Source: Streptomyces mutabilis (lineage in GTDB: Bacteria > Actinomycetota > Actinomycetes > Streptomycetales > Streptomycetaceae). Taken from it: a DNA stretch of 64,000 nt. Below the pieces are notes generated by a model. The model ran no database searches. It was not told where the DNA came from and saw only the letters and a program-made list of their open reading frames with translations. Both the position numbers and the translations under genes were made by a program. Of this stretch, positions 19,181 through 28,279 are shown in pieces. The stretch lies in NCBI RefSeq assembly GCF_014649815.1, contig NZ_BMTT01000004.1, forward strand, positions 248,001-312,000. Reading direction: 5' to 3'. The number at the start of each line of letters is the position of its first letter. Position 1 is the stretch's first letter.

Positions 19181-20112
19181 GAAATCGCTCCGTTCACCGT
19201 GTCCAGCAGGCGGGCCGCGCGCTCCACGTGCGGCGGCAGCGGCCTGCGGTCGCGCAGGGCGGCGGGCAGGCGGGTGAGCGTCTCGCGCAGGGCGCGCCGG
19301 GCGTGCGGGTCGCGGCGGGCCTCGGCGGCGAGGGCGCGGGTGCGGGCCAGCGCGTGCGGGAGGGAGCGGCGCAGCCAGGCGGTGAGGAGTTCGTTGCGGA
19401 GTACGACGGCCGGGCGGCCGGTGCGGGGGCCGGGGTCCGGGTGGTGGTGGGCGAGCACGTCGGGGCAGTGGGTGACACCCCAGCCGCGGGCGGCGAGGTC
19501 GTAGGCGAGGAGGGTCTCCTCGGCGCCGAAGAAGAGCAGGGGGTGGTAGCCGCCGGCGTCGAGGTAGGCGGTGCGGCGGACGACGGCGGCGCAGCCGAGG
19601 AAGCCGAGCACCTGGGTGCCGGGCAGGTCGGTGGCCGTGCCGAGGGGCGAGCCGGCGAGCAGGTCGTTGAGGGGGTCCGCGTCGTCGCCGGGGCCGACGA
19701 GGGTCCGGGCGGAGAGCAGGCCGAGCCTCGGGTGGGCGTCGAAGTGCCGTGCGGCGGCTGCGAGGGCGCCGGGTGCCCACCAGGAGTCGTCGTCGCTGAA
19801 CGCCACGTACGGGGTGTCGAGGGCGCGGACGCCGTGGGTGCGGGCGAGGGCGCCGCGGTTGAACGGCAGGGAGACCACCCGGACCTGCGGGAAGTCGTGG
19901 GCGAGCATGGCGGGGGTGCCGTCGGTGGAGGCGTTGTCGACGACGAGGACCTGGGGCCGCTCGGGCAGGGCGAGCAGGTTCCGCACGGTGACGGCGAGGC
20001 TCGCCGAGCGGTTGCGGGTGGCGATGACGACGCCGACGGGCGCGGGTTCGATGCGGGCGGCGCGGGTGCGTTCCCGGGTGGTCGTCGGGCCGCGGTCCGT
20101 GGCGTGGTTCAT
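19177..20112 (-). CDS. family 2 glycosyltransferase
   Basis: A 311-residue paralogue of the glycosyltransferase at 18284-19180. It has the same order of motifs: VGVVIATRNRSASLAVTV, VVDNASTDGT, FSDDDSWWAPG and the FGAEETLLAYDLAARGW helix. It has about 20 extra residues at the N-terminus. It is coupled by 4-bp overlaps on both sides. It probably adds one sugar to the same glycan as its neighbour. Confidence 0.88.
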   Translation of the reverse strand: MNHATDRGPTTTRERTRAARIEPAPVGVVIATRNRSASLAVTVRNLLALPERPQVLVVDNASTDGTPAMLAHDFPQVRVVSLPFNRGALARTHGVRALDTPYVAFSDDDSWWAPGALAAAARHFDAHPRLGLLSARTLVGPGDDADPLNDLLAGSPLGTATDLPGTQVLGFLGCAAVVRRTAYLDAGGYHPLLFFGAEETLLAYDLAARGWGVTHCPDVLAHHHPDPGPRTGRPAVVLRNELLTAWLRRSLPHALARTRALAAEARRDPHARRALRETLTRLPAALRDRRPLPPHVERAARLLDTVNGAIS

Positions 20113-21161
20113 GGTGCCTCTCCCAGGGCTGGTGCCGCTCCCGGAGCGTCCAGGGCGACGAGCCGGTCCAGTACGTCGAGCGCGTCCAGTACGTCATCGG
20201 TGCCGATCCGCAGCAGCGCGGGGTCGGTCTCGTGGCCGTGCGGGTCGCCGTCCGGGCCCGGGTGCCACAGGGCGCGGTGGCGGGGGTGGTCGGGCGGGCC
20301 CCAGCGGCTGGGCGGTACGGGGCCGAAGAGGGTGACGGAGGGCGTGGCGTGGGCCACGGCGAGGTGGGCGATGCCGGTGTCGCCGCTCACGACGGTGCGG
20401 GCGCCGGCCACCAGGGCGGAGAGCCGGTCGTAGGGGAGGCCGCCGCCGAAGACGTCGGTGTCGGGCAGGTGGGCGAGCTCGGCCAGCAGCGCCACGAGGT
20501 CCCCCTCGTCCGCTCCCCCGGTGACGACGACCCGGCGTCCTCGTGCGCGCAGTGCTTCCGCCACGGCCGCGTACCGGTCCACGGGCCAGCAGCGGGAAGG
20601 GGCGCCGGCGCCGGGGTGCAGGACGACGGCTCCGGGCGCGGGGGACGGTGCCTGCGGGCGGGGCAGGCGCAGGTCGGACGGGTCGGCGTCGATGCCGTAC
20701 GCCTCCAGCATCCGGCACCACCGGTCCCGCTCGTGCTCCTCGGCGTACCAGGGCGGCCCGTCCACCTCCGGCGTCTCCGAGTGCGCGAAGGCCAGCAGTC
20801 TCCCCGGGCCGAGGTCCATGAGCAGGCGGTGGCTGGGCGGCCCGTTGCCGTGCAGGTCGACGGCGACGTCGGGCGGCGGTCCGGTCCAGTCGAGGGCGTG
20901 CGGGACGGCACGGCCCGGCTCGGCGGCGGGCAGCAGCCGGTCCACGGCCCCGGTCGCGGCGACCACGGGCGCCAGCTCGGCGGGGGTGGCCAGCACCAGT
21001 TCGTGCCCGGGGTACGCCCGTCGCAGCGCGCGGAGCGCGGGGACCCCGGCAAGCAGGTCCCCGAGCCCGAGGGCCCGCAGCACGAGCACCCGGGGCCGCG
21101 AGCCGCCGCCGGGGTGGGGCGCGGCGCCGTCGCGGGCCCGGCCCGGCGTGGCGTGGATCAT
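20109..21161 (-). CDS. family 9 glycosyltransferase (heptosyltransferase-like)
   Basis: A 350-residue GT-B enzyme of the ADP-heptose:LPS heptosyltransferase family (WaaC/WaaF fold). Seen: N-terminal VLVLRALGLGDLLAGVPAL, the donor-site HPGAGAPSRCWP, and SGDTGIAHLAVAHATPSVTLFGP near the C-terminus. Of two GT9 genes in the operon this one lies next to the HldE-type gene. The ATG at 21161 is preferred because it gives the 4-bp overlap with that gene. The sugar is probably a heptose, judged from context. Confidence 0.88.
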   Translation of the reverse strand: MIHATPGRARDGAAPHPGGGSRPRVLVLRALGLGDLLAGVPALRALRRAYPGHELVLATPAELAPVVAATGAVDRLLPAAEPGRAVPHALDWTGPPPDVAVDLHGNGPPSHRLLMDLGPGRLLAFAHSETPEVDGPPWYAEEHERDRWCRMLEAYGIDADPSDLRLPRPQAPSPAPGAVVLHPGAGAPSRCWPVDRYAAVAEALRARGRRVVVTGGADEGDLVALLAELAHLPDTDVFGGGLPYDRLSALVAGARTVVSGDTGIAHLAVAHATPSVTLFGPVPPSRWGPPDHPRHRALWHPGPDGDPHGHETDPALLRIGTDDVLDALDVLDRLVALDAPGAAPALGEAP

Positions 21162-22552
21162 CGCACTCCCTCTGCCGCGCGGGCCATCAGGGCCGTGGAG
21201 GAACGGCCGTCCAGGTAGGGCAGGAGGACCGCCTGACCGCCCCATTCCTGGAGGAGGCCGGCCTCGGGGAGGTCCGCGCCGGCGTAGTCGCCGCCCTTGA
21301 CCCAGACGTCGGGGCGCAGGTCGCCGAGGAGGCGTTCGGGGGTGTCCTCGTCGAAGACGGCGACGGCGTCCACACACGCGAGGGCACGCAGCACGCGGAC
21401 CCGGTCGGCGAGGGGGTTGACGGGGCGGCCGTCGCCCTTGCGGCGCCGCACGGAGGCGTCCGAGTTGACGCAGACGACCAGGCAGTCGCCGAGCCGCCGG
21501 GCGGCCTGGAGGAGGCCGACGTGCCCGGCGTGCAGCAGGTCGAAGCAGCCTCCCGCGGCGACCACCGTGCCGTGCTGGGCGCGGACGCGGGCGGCCAGGG
21601 CGAGCGGGTCGTCGGTGTCGGGCGGGCCGGCGGCCTCCGGCCCGTCCTCGGCGGGAGGCAGGGCACCCGCGCCACCGGCGGCGACGAACGCCGTCGCTGC
21701 GCCCACCGCGCCCTCGACGGCCTCCCCCACCAGCGCCCCGTCGGCGAGCAGCCCGGCGGCAGTGGCGGCGAACCGGTCGCCCGCGCCGCAGGAGTCGCCG
21801 TGGTGGGCGGCGGGTGCGGGGACGAGCAGGGGGTGTTCGCCGTAGGAGAGGAGGGCGCCGCGGGAGCCCAGGGTCACGGTCACCGCGGCCACCCGCCAGT
21901 CCCGTACGAGGGCGGCGGCGTTGTGCGCGGCGGCGTTCAGTCCCCCGCCCGGCCGGCCGTCGCGCGGTGCGAAGCCGAGCGCCTCCTTCTCGGCGGGCGT
22001 CGCCAGCCGGGTGCCGGGCACCGGCGGGCCCCCGCGCGGATGCGGGTCCCAGACCAGCGGCGGGCGCTCGGCCAGTAGGTCCCGCAGCGCGTCGGCGGCG
22101 CCGCGGCCGTAGTCGGAGACGAGGACGGCCCGGGCGGAGCGCAGCGCCGCGCGGGCCTCGTCGGTGGCCTCGCGGACCCGGCCGCCGCCGCGGTCGAGGC
22201 GGACGACGGGCCGGTCCTGAGCCAGGACGCGGGTCTTCTCGGGCAGGGTGCCGGTCAGCGGCAGCGGGATCAGCGTCAGCCAGGGTTCCAGCAGTTCGCG
22301 CAGGGCCCGGCCGGCCGGGTCGTCGCCCATGCCCGTGATCAGCGTGACGTCGCGGCCGTCGCGGGCGGCGAGATACGCGGCGAGGGCGGCGCCGCCCGGA
22401 CGGACGCGTTCGGCGCACTCGGCGACCACCGGGACCGGCGCGTCGGGGGCGAGCCGGTCGGCGGAGCCGGACAGGTCGCGGTCGAGCAGGGCGTCGCCGA
22501 CCACGACCAGGGGCGCCTTGCCTGTCGTGCGTCCCGTCATGCGACCCGTCAC
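21158..22552 (-). CDS. hldE: bifunctional heptose kinase / nucleotidyltransferase (HldE-type)
   Basis: A fused enzyme that phosphorylates heptose 7-phosphate at C1 and then makes the NDP-heptose. The N-terminal PfkB-type kinase starts VVVGDALLDRDLSG and has the catalytic-Asp motif GAGDRFAA. The C-terminal cytidylyltransferase-like domain has GGCFDLLHAGHVGLLQAARRLGD and VKGGDY. The 464-residue length is close to E. coli HldE (477). The GTG at 22552 overlaps the gmhA stop as GTGA; a second in-frame ATG lies at 22540. Confidence 0.9.
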   Translation of the reverse strand: MTGRMTGRTTGKAPLVVVGDALLDRDLSGSADRLAPDAPVPVVAECAERVRPGGAALAAYLAARDGRDVTLITGMGDDPAGRALRELLEPWLTLIPLPLTGTLPEKTRVLAQDRPVVRLDRGGGRVREATDEARAALRSARAVLVSDYGRGAADALRDLLAERPPLVWDPHPRGGPPVPGTRLATPAEKEALGFAPRDGRPGGGLNAAAHNAAALVRDWRVAAVTVTLGSRGALLSYGEHPLLVPAPAAHHGDSCGAGDRFAATAAGLLADGALVGEAVEGAVGAATAFVAAGGAGALPPAEDGPEAAGPPDTDDPLALAARVRAQHGTVVAAGGCFDLLHAGHVGLLQAARRLGDCLVVCVNSDASVRRRKGDGRPVNPLADRVRVLRALACVDAVAVFDEDTPERLLGDLRPDVWVKGGDYAGADLPEAGLLQEWGGQAVLLPYLDGRSSTALMARAAEGVR

Positions 22553-23148
22553 CTCCCCGTCCTCTTTCCGCGCACGCCCCGTTCCAGGGCCGCGTCGAAG
22601 GCCGCGCAGACCATGTGGACGGCGACCAGGTGGATCTCCTGGACGGTGGCCGTCGAGGCGGCGTCCACGCACAGCGACTCGTCGCTGCCCGCCATCAGCG
22701 GGTTGGGCGCGCAGCCGGTCAGCGCCCACACCCGTACGCCGCCCGCGCGGGCCGCGTCGGCGGCGGACAGCAGGTTGGCGCTGGCGCCGGACGTGGACAG
22801 CAGCATCAGTACGTCGCCCTCGCGACCGTGGGCGCGGACCTGGCGGGCGAACACCTCGTCGACGCCGTAGTCGTTGGCGATGGCGGTGGTCGAGGAGGTG
22901 TCGGCGTGCAGGGCGATCGCGGAGAACGGGGGCCGGTCGTCGCGGTAGCGGCCGACGAGTTCGGCGGTCAGGTGCTGGGCCTGGGCGGCGCTGCCGCCGT
23001 TGCCCGCTGCCAGCAGCCGGCCGCCGCCGCCGAGGACGGCTGCGAGCCGTTCGCCCCAGCGCTGGGTGACGTGCGCGTTGGCGCGGAACGCCCGCAGGGC
23101 GTCCTGCAGTTCGTCGCAGTGGTCCACGACGGGCGGGTGCACGGTCAT
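22549..23148 (-). CDS. gmhA: sedoheptulose 7-phosphate isomerase
   Basis: Converts sedoheptulose 7-phosphate to D-glycero-D-manno-heptose 7-phosphate. The 199-residue SIS-fold protein shows AAGNGGSAAQAQHLTAELVGRY, then LLSTSGASANLL and TATVQEIHLVAVHM, all typical of GmhA. Its ATG shares one base with the upstream stop (TGATG). Together with the HldE- and GmhB-type genes in this operon it gives a complete route to a nucleotide-activated heptose. Confidence 0.92.
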   Translation of the reverse strand: MTVHPPVVDHCDELQDALRAFRANAHVTQRWGERLAAVLGGGGRLLAAGNGGSAAQAQHLTAELVGRYRDDRPPFSAIALHADTSSTTAIANDYGVDEVFARQVRAHGREGDVLMLLSTSGASANLLSAADAARAGGVRVWALTGCAPNPLMAGSDESLCVDAASTATVQEIHLVAVHMVCAAFDAALERGVRGKRTGR

Positions 23149-24365
23149 CAGGCGACCTCCTTCGGCAGTGCGTGGTCGGCGAGGGTCAGGCGGTACACCT
23201 GTTCCGCGCCGTCGGCGACGCGCGCCCACGTGTAGTGCCTGAGGACGCGTTCGCGGCCGTTGCGGCCGTACTGGCGGCGCAGCCGTTCGTCGGCGAGGAG
23301 TTCGCGGGCGGCGTCCGCGATGGCGTCGGGGTCCTGCGGGGCGACCAGGCGGCCCGTGGTCCCGTCGGCGACGGAGTCGCGGTGACCGCCGACGTCGGTG
23401 GCGAGGACGGGCACGCCGCACGCCATCGCCTCCAGCGGCACGATGCCGAAGGGCTCGTAGACGGGGGTGCACAGCACCAGGTCGGTGCTGCGGAGCAGGG
23501 CGGGCATGTCATCGGGGTCGACCGCGCCGAGCAGCCGGACCCGGTCGGCGACGCCGGTGCGGCGGGCGAGCGCGGTCAGGCGCTGTGCCTCGGGGTCGGC
23601 GTCGAGGCCACCGGCGGGCGGGCCGCCCGCGATGAGGAGTTCGGTGTCGGGGACGCGGGCCAGGGCGCGGATGGCCTGGTCGTAGCCCTTGCGCGGGACG
23701 AGCCGGCCGCAGGCGAGCAGCCGGTGGCGTTGCTTGCGGTCGGGGGTGCGGCCGGTGTCGGCGGTCGGGCTGAAGTGCTCGGCGTCCACGCCGCAGGGCA
23801 CGACGGAGACCTGGCGGGGCGGTACCCCCATGTCGCCGAGTTCCACGACCTCGTCGGTGCAGGTGGCCAGGACTCGTTCGCAGGAGCGGCCGATCTGCCG
23901 TTCGATGCCGATGCGTTCGTACGGGCTGGTGTCCCGCATGCCCTGGTGGCGGCGCTTGACGGTGCCGAGGGCGTGGAAGGTCTGCACGAGCGGGATGCCG
24001 AGCGGCCGGGCGCCGATCCGGGAGGCCATGCCGGACATCCAGAAGTGGGCGTGCACGACGTCGGGCCGCTCGCGGGCCCAGGCGCGGGCCAGGTGGGCGC
24101 CGAAGGCGGGCATGTGCGGGAAGAGTTCGTCCTTGGGAACCGCCCGGGGTGGTCCGGCCGGCACGTGCTCGACGACCGCGCCGCCGGGCAGCGGCACCCG
24201 GTCGGGCAGGTCGGTGGCGTCACGGCGGGTGTAGACCGTGACGTCGTGGCCGCGCTTGGCCAACTCCTCGGTGAGGCGGGCCACGTAGACGTTCTGTCCA
24301 CCGGCGTCGACGCCGCCGAGCGCGGCGAGCGGGCTCGCGTGCTCGGACACCATGGCGATCCTCAT
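23148..24365 (-). CDS. family 4 (retaining) glycosyltransferase
   Basis: A 405-residue GT-B enzyme. The N-terminal half begins MRIAMVSEHASPLAALGGVDAGGQNVYVARL and has VVHAHFWMSG. The C-terminal donor half has ACGRLVPRKGYDQAI and the retaining E-x7-E motif EPFGIVPLEAMACGVPV. It resembles D-inositol-3-phosphate/sucrose-type glycosyltransferases. Coupled by overlaps on both sides. Its donor and acceptor are not known. Confidence 0.9.
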   Translation of the reverse strand: MRIAMVSEHASPLAALGGVDAGGQNVYVARLTEELAKRGHDVTVYTRRDATDLPDRVPLPGGAVVEHVPAGPPRAVPKDELFPHMPAFGAHLARAWARERPDVVHAHFWMSGMASRIGARPLGIPLVQTFHALGTVKRRHQGMRDTSPYERIGIERQIGRSCERVLATCTDEVVELGDMGVPPRQVSVVPCGVDAEHFSPTADTGRTPDRKQRHRLLACGRLVPRKGYDQAIRALARVPDTELLIAGGPPAGGLDADPEAQRLTALARRTGVADRVRLLGAVDPDDMPALLRSTDLVLCTPVYEPFGIVPLEAMACGVPVLATDVGGHRDSVADGTTGRLVAPQDPDAIADAARELLADERLRRQYGRNGRERVLRHYTWARVADGAEQVYRLTLADHALPKEVA

Positions 24366-25312
24366 CGGGTCACCTCCTTCAGCAGCCGCTCCCAGTCGTC
24401 CAGGAAGCGGGACAGCCCGTAGCGGGACATGGCCGCCGCACGGGCGCCGTCGCCGACGGTCCGCGCGTGCAGCGGGTCGGCGAGGAAGTCGCGTACGGCG
24501 TCGGTCAGTACGTCGATGCGGTTGGAGACCACCCCGGCGCCCGGGGGGACGGCCTCGGTGACCTCGGTGGTGGCCAGGGCGACCACGGGCATGCCGAGGT
24601 GCATGGCCTCCAGGAGGGACAGTCCGAGGGAGGTCCAACGGACGGGGTGGACGTAGACGCGGCGGCGGGCCAGTTCGGTGTGCAGGTCGCTCTGGGGGAC
24701 GTCCTGGGTGCGGCAGCGGTCGGGGGCGACGCCGATGTGCTCGGCGAGGCCCTCGGTGCGCATGCCGAAGACGTCGAGAGGGGCGGCGCGGGCGAAGTCG
24801 GGAAGCAGGTCGGTGCCGGTCGTACGCCCGCGCCGGATCGGCTCGTTGACGACGACGGCGGCGCGCTCCAGCTCGCCCGTCCAGCGGTGGCCGGGGTCGA
24901 CGATGCCGTGTTCGATGACGGTCGTCTCGGTCGGGCCCGCATCCCACATCAGCCGGTTGAAGTGGGTGACGTGGACGAGGGTGACACCGGGGAGGTCGGC
25001 GGCGGGGTGGCGGGTGTCGGGGACATCTCCGTCGGGCGCGTTGTGCTCCAGGTACACGATCGGCGGGCGGCGGCCCAGCCACTGGTCGACCAGGGCGAGT
25101 TCGTGCGGGCGCTGGACGATCACCAGGTCGATGTGCTCGTCGGGCAGCCGCTCCGGCGGTACCTCGATCACGGAGTCGGGCCAGTCCCAGGTGCGGGCAC
25201 GGCCGAGGCCGTCGGGTCCGCGGTCCGGGATGACGGGGACGAGGTAGGTGTGCGGGCCCTGCACGAAGGCCGTGGTCCACGACCCGTGCACGTGCCAGAT
25301 GAGGATCCTCAT
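24362..25312 (-). CDS. GT4-like glycosyltransferase
   Basis: A 316-residue GT-B-like protein, shorter than usual. It starts MRILIWHVHGSWTTAFVQGPHTYLVP and has LVIVQRPHELALVDQW and, near the end, SLGLSLLEAMHLGMPVVALATTEVTEAVP, which resembles the donor-site helix of GT4 enzymes. The N-terminal start matches a family common in such actinobacterial operons. Overlaps of 4 bp on both sides. The specificity is unknown. Confidence 0.82.
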   Translation of the reverse strand: MRILIWHVHGSWTTAFVQGPHTYLVPVIPDRGPDGLGRARTWDWPDSVIEVPPERLPDEHIDLVIVQRPHELALVDQWLGRRPPIVYLEHNAPDGDVPDTRHPAADLPGVTLVHVTHFNRLMWDAGPTETTVIEHGIVDPGHRWTGELERAAVVVNEPIRRGRTTGTDLLPDFARAAPLDVFGMRTEGLAEHIGVAPDRCRTQDVPQSDLHTELARRRVYVHPVRWTSLGLSLLEAMHLGMPVVALATTEVTEAVPPGAGVVSNRIDVLTDAVRDFLADPLHARTVGDGARAAAMSRYGLSRFLDDWERLLKEVTR

Positions 25313-26298
25313 GCCTCCCCCAGGAGTTTCTCGACGGCTGCGGCCACGTCGGTGGCCGTGACGGTGTCCAGGCAGGGGTGGCCGGGGACGGGGCAGTCCC
25401 GGGCCCGGCTGTCGGCGCAGGGCGCGTCCTGGTCGCCGAGCAGCACGTACGGGACGCCGTACGGCCGCCAGCGCTCGGCCGGTACGACCGGGGCGAACAG
25501 GGACACGACCGGGGTGCCGACGGCGGCGGCGAGGTGGGCGGGCGCGGTGTTGCCGGTGACGACGACGGACGCGCCCGCGAGGACGCCGGACAGCTCCGGG
25601 GCCTCGGTCCGGCCGCCGAGGTCGGTACCGTGCTCGCCGGCGACGTACGCGGTGAGGTCGCGCTCGTCGGGGCCGCCGGTGACCAGCACGCGGTGCCCGG
25701 CGGCGGCCAGTTCGCGTACCGCCTCGGCACTGCGCTCGGCGCTCCAGGCGCGGGCGGGGACGCTGGCGCCCGGGTGGAGGACGACGTACGGGCCGGGGCC
25801 GGTCAGGGCGGCGGTGCGGGGCGGCGTGCGCACCCTCAGGCGCCCGTCGTCGGGGCAGGGGAAGCCCGCCGCCTCGGCGAGGTCCAGTGCGGCCTCGGCC
25901 TCGTGGGCGTGCGGGGCGCGCTGGTGGCGCAGGTCGAGCAGGGAGCCGGGGTAGTCCACGCTGTCCGCGGCGATGTGCCGGACGCCGGCCAGGCGCAGCA
26001 CCAGGGCGGTGGGCAGCGGGGACTGGTGGAAGGAGGTGAGGATCAGCGCCGTGTCGGCGTCGATCCGGTCCACGAGGGCGTCGATGTCGGCGCGGTCGAC
26101 GTCGGGCGGTTGGAACCCGCCCCACGGCGCGTCCCAGACCAGTACCTCGTCCACGCCGGGCAGCAGGCGGGCGGCGGGCGCGCCGCGCGATCCGCACAGC
26201 ATCGTGACGTGGTCGGCGCCAGCGGCCACGGCCCGCACGGCGGGACCGGCGAGCAGCACGTCGCCGAAGCTGTCGAGCCGGGTGACCAGGGCCTTCAT
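25309..26298 (-). CDS. family 9 glycosyltransferase (heptosyltransferase-like)
   Basis: A 329-residue protein, the second GT9 member here. It shows the family start MKALVTRLDSFGDVLLAGPAVRAV, the HPGASVPARAW donor loop and VTGNTAPAHLAAAVGTPVVSLFAP. The C-terminal part has a pair of cysteines (CADSRARDCPVPGHPC), as seen in many heptosyltransferases. Its presence beside the GmhB-type gene supports a heptose donor. Coupled by 4-bp overlaps. Confidence 0.88.
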   Translation of the reverse strand: MKALVTRLDSFGDVLLAGPAVRAVAAGADHVTMLCGSRGAPAARLLPGVDEVLVWDAPWGGFQPPDVDRADIDALVDRIDADTALILTSFHQSPLPTALVLRLAGVRHIAADSVDYPGSLLDLRHQRAPHAHEAEAALDLAEAAGFPCPDDGRLRVRTPPRTAALTGPGPYVVLHPGASVPARAWSAERSAEAVRELAAAGHRVLVTGGPDERDLTAYVAGEHGTDLGGRTEAPELSGVLAGASVVVTGNTAPAHLAAAVGTPVVSLFAPVVPAERWRPYGVPYVLLGDQDAPCADSRARDCPVPGHPCLDTVTATDVAAAVEKLLGEA

Positions 26299-27263
26299 CG
26301 CGGCCTCCCGCGGGTGTCGACGGCGGTACGCGTGGGGGCCGCTTCGGCGTCGGGGGCCGGCCGTCGGGGGTCGTGGGCGGAGTCCCGGGTGTCCGGGGTG
26401 CCGCTCCGGCCGGTGCCCGCGCTTCCGTCCGGGGCGGTGGCCGACCGGTCCGGGGCGTCGGCCCGGCCGTCGGTTCCCTGCGCGGCCGGGCGGCTCGCCG
26501 CACGGTGGACGGGGGGCCCGCCCGGTTGTTGTGGAACGTTCCGACGGGCGTCAGGGGCGAGGGTGTCCCGGTCCTCGCCGACTGCGGTACGGCCGGCGCG
26601 CCGACGGTGGCCGGGTCCTCGGCCGGTGCGGCCGGTCCCCGGCTCACCCGGGACGGCGTCCTCGGCGGCCGTACCGCCGCCGTCCGCGCCCGCGTCGGAC
26701 GCCGCCTCGTCGGGGCGCTCGTCCGCCGGGACGCGGCCCTTCGGCGCACCGTCCAGTACCGCCCGTACGGCGGTCAGGAGGTCCGGGGCGACGTGGGCGG
26801 CGGCCCTCGTCTCCTCGGGGCGGGTCCGGTCGTTGGGGACGAGGATGCCGTGGGCGCCGGCGCGTTCGGCGGCCTCCATGTCCGCGCCGATGTCGCCGAT
26901 GACGACGCAGTCGGCGGGCGCGGTGCAGACGCGGCCGGCTGCCCAGAGGATCATGCCGGGTTGCGGCTTGCGGCAGTGGCAGCCGTCGTCGGGGCCGTGC
27001 GGGCAGACCGCCCAGACGTCGAAGGGGCCGACGAGTTCGTCGATCCGCCGGTTGACGTGGCGGACGTCGGTGTCGGTGATGAGTCCGCGGGCGACGCCGG
27101 ACTGGTTGGTGACGACGCCGACGCGGATGTCGTGTTCGCGCAGCAGCGCCACCGCCTCGCGGGCGCCGTCGACGGGACGGACCCGGTCGGGGTCGCCGTT
27201 GTAGGGCACGTCGTGGACGAGGGTGCCGTCGCGGTCGAAGAGCACGGCCTTGACGGGGCTCAT
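26295..27263 (-). CDS. gmhB: heptose 1,7-bisphosphate phosphatase (GmhB-type HAD), long C-terminal tail
   Basis: Removes the C7 phosphate in nucleotide-heptose synthesis. The HAD nucleophile motif is FDRDGTLVHD (9-18), and VGVVTNQSGVARG and the zinc loop CPHGPDDGCHCRKPQPGM (C-x-H...C-x-C) are diagnostic for GmhB. The catalytic domain ends near residue 175. A further ~150 residues rich in Gly, Pro, Asp, Arg and Ala, without predicted structure, follow before the stop. That tail is unusual for GmhB (about 190 residues). The frame stays intact to the overlap with the next gene. Confidence 0.88.
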   Translation of the reverse strand: MSPVKAVLFDRDGTLVHDVPYNGDPDRVRPVDGAREAVALLREHDIRVGVVTNQSGVARGLITDTDVRHVNRRIDELVGPFDVWAVCPHGPDDGCHCRKPQPGMILWAAGRVCTAPADCVVIGDIGADMEAAERAGAHGILVPNDRTRPEETRAAAHVAPDLLTAVRAVLDGAPKGRVPADERPDEAASDAGADGGGTAAEDAVPGEPGTGRTGRGPGHRRRAGRTAVGEDRDTLAPDARRNVPQQPGGPPVHRAASRPAAQGTDGRADAPDRSATAPDGSAGTGRSGTPDTRDSAHDPRRPAPDAEAAPTRTAVDTRGRPR

Positions 27264-28279
27264 GCCGCCACCTCCCGCCAGGCCCGGGCGCCGCGGTGCC
27301 GCCACTCGCCGGTCAGCCGGTACCAGGTCGCGGCGGGCGGGATGAGCGCGCTGGTCGCCAGCATGGTGGTGACCTCGTCGCGGGTGCGCGGTCCCGGGGC
27401 GATGCGGGCCCAGGCGAACTCGGCGGTGCCCGCGGCCCAGCCGAGCCCGGCGACCGCGGCGGCCCGGGGACGGCCGGCGGCGGCGAGAGCGAGGGCGGTG
27501 AGTCCGGCGGCGGTGATCGCCGCGTGCCGGCGGATACGGCCCCTGGGGGCCACCGCCTTGGCCCACCAGTCGGGGCCGTGCAGGCGGCGCATCAGCGCGT
27601 CGTCGGCGTTGCCGCGCTGCTGTTTGAGGGACGCCCAGCGGGAGGCGTCGCGCACGGGGTGGCTGGTGGTGCGGCGGCCCCGCCGGATGCGCCAGCCGGC
27701 GTCGAGGACGCGCAGCGCCAGGTCGGCGTCCTCGCGGAAGGCGCGGGGGAAGCGTTCGTCGAAGCCGTGGACCTGCTTCAGCACGTCGGTGCGGTAGGCC
27801 ATGTCGGCGGTGATCCACTGCGCCCGTGCCAGGCCGGCGGTGCCGCGCTCCCAGTCGGTGGGGCGGCGTTCGCCGGGCAGCGGCACGGCGATCACGCCCT
27901 GCACGGCACCGGTGTCGGGGGCCGCCTCGGCGAGGTCCTGGACCAGTTGGTCGCACCAGTGCGGGCCGACCTGGACGTCGTCGTCGAGGAAGGCGGTCCA
28001 GGGCGCGGTGACCGCGCGGATGCCGGTGTTGCGGGCGGCGGCGGGCCCCCGTCCGCCGCTGCGCAGCACCACCGTGCGCTCGCGCAGGTCGCCCAGGACG
28101 GTCAGGGGGTGTTCCAGCGCCCGCGGGTCGGCCTCCGGTTCGGGCCGGTCGTCGACGAGGACGATCTCGTCGGGGCCGGGCCCGGTCGCGGCGGCCAGCG
28201 CGGCAAGGCAGTCGGCCAGGGTCGCGCGTGCGAGCGTGGGGACGACCACGGCGTAGCCGGTCACGGGATCGCCGCTCAT
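27260..28279 (-). CDS. family 2 glycosyltransferase with C-terminal membrane segments
   Basis: A 339-residue enzyme. The GT-A domain has YAVVVPTLARATLADCL, VLVDDRPEPEADPRAL and the metal motif DDD in FLDDDVQVGP. The acceptor-side motif is FPRAFREDADLALRVLDAGW. The last ~100 residues hold hydrophobic stretches (HAAITAAGLTALALAAAGRPRAAAVAGLGWAAG, and LATSALIPPAATWY), so it may sit at the membrane. Coupled by 4-bp overlaps to the carbamoyltransferase and the gmhB-type gene. Confidence 0.86.
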   Translation of the reverse strand: MSGDPVTGYAVVVPTLARATLADCLAALAAATGPGPDEIVLVDDRPEPEADPRALEHPLTVLGDLRERTVVLRSGGRGPAAARNTGIRAVTAPWTAFLDDDVQVGPHWCDQLVQDLAEAAPDTGAVQGVIAVPLPGERRPTDWERGTAGLARAQWITADMAYRTDVLKQVHGFDERFPRAFREDADLALRVLDAGWRIRRGRRTTSHPVRDASRWASLKQQRGNADDALMRRLHGPDWWAKAVAPRGRIRRHAAITAAGLTALALAAAGRPRAAAVAGLGWAAGTAEFAWARIAPGPRTRDEVTTMLATSALIPPAATWYRLTGEWRHRGARAWREVAA

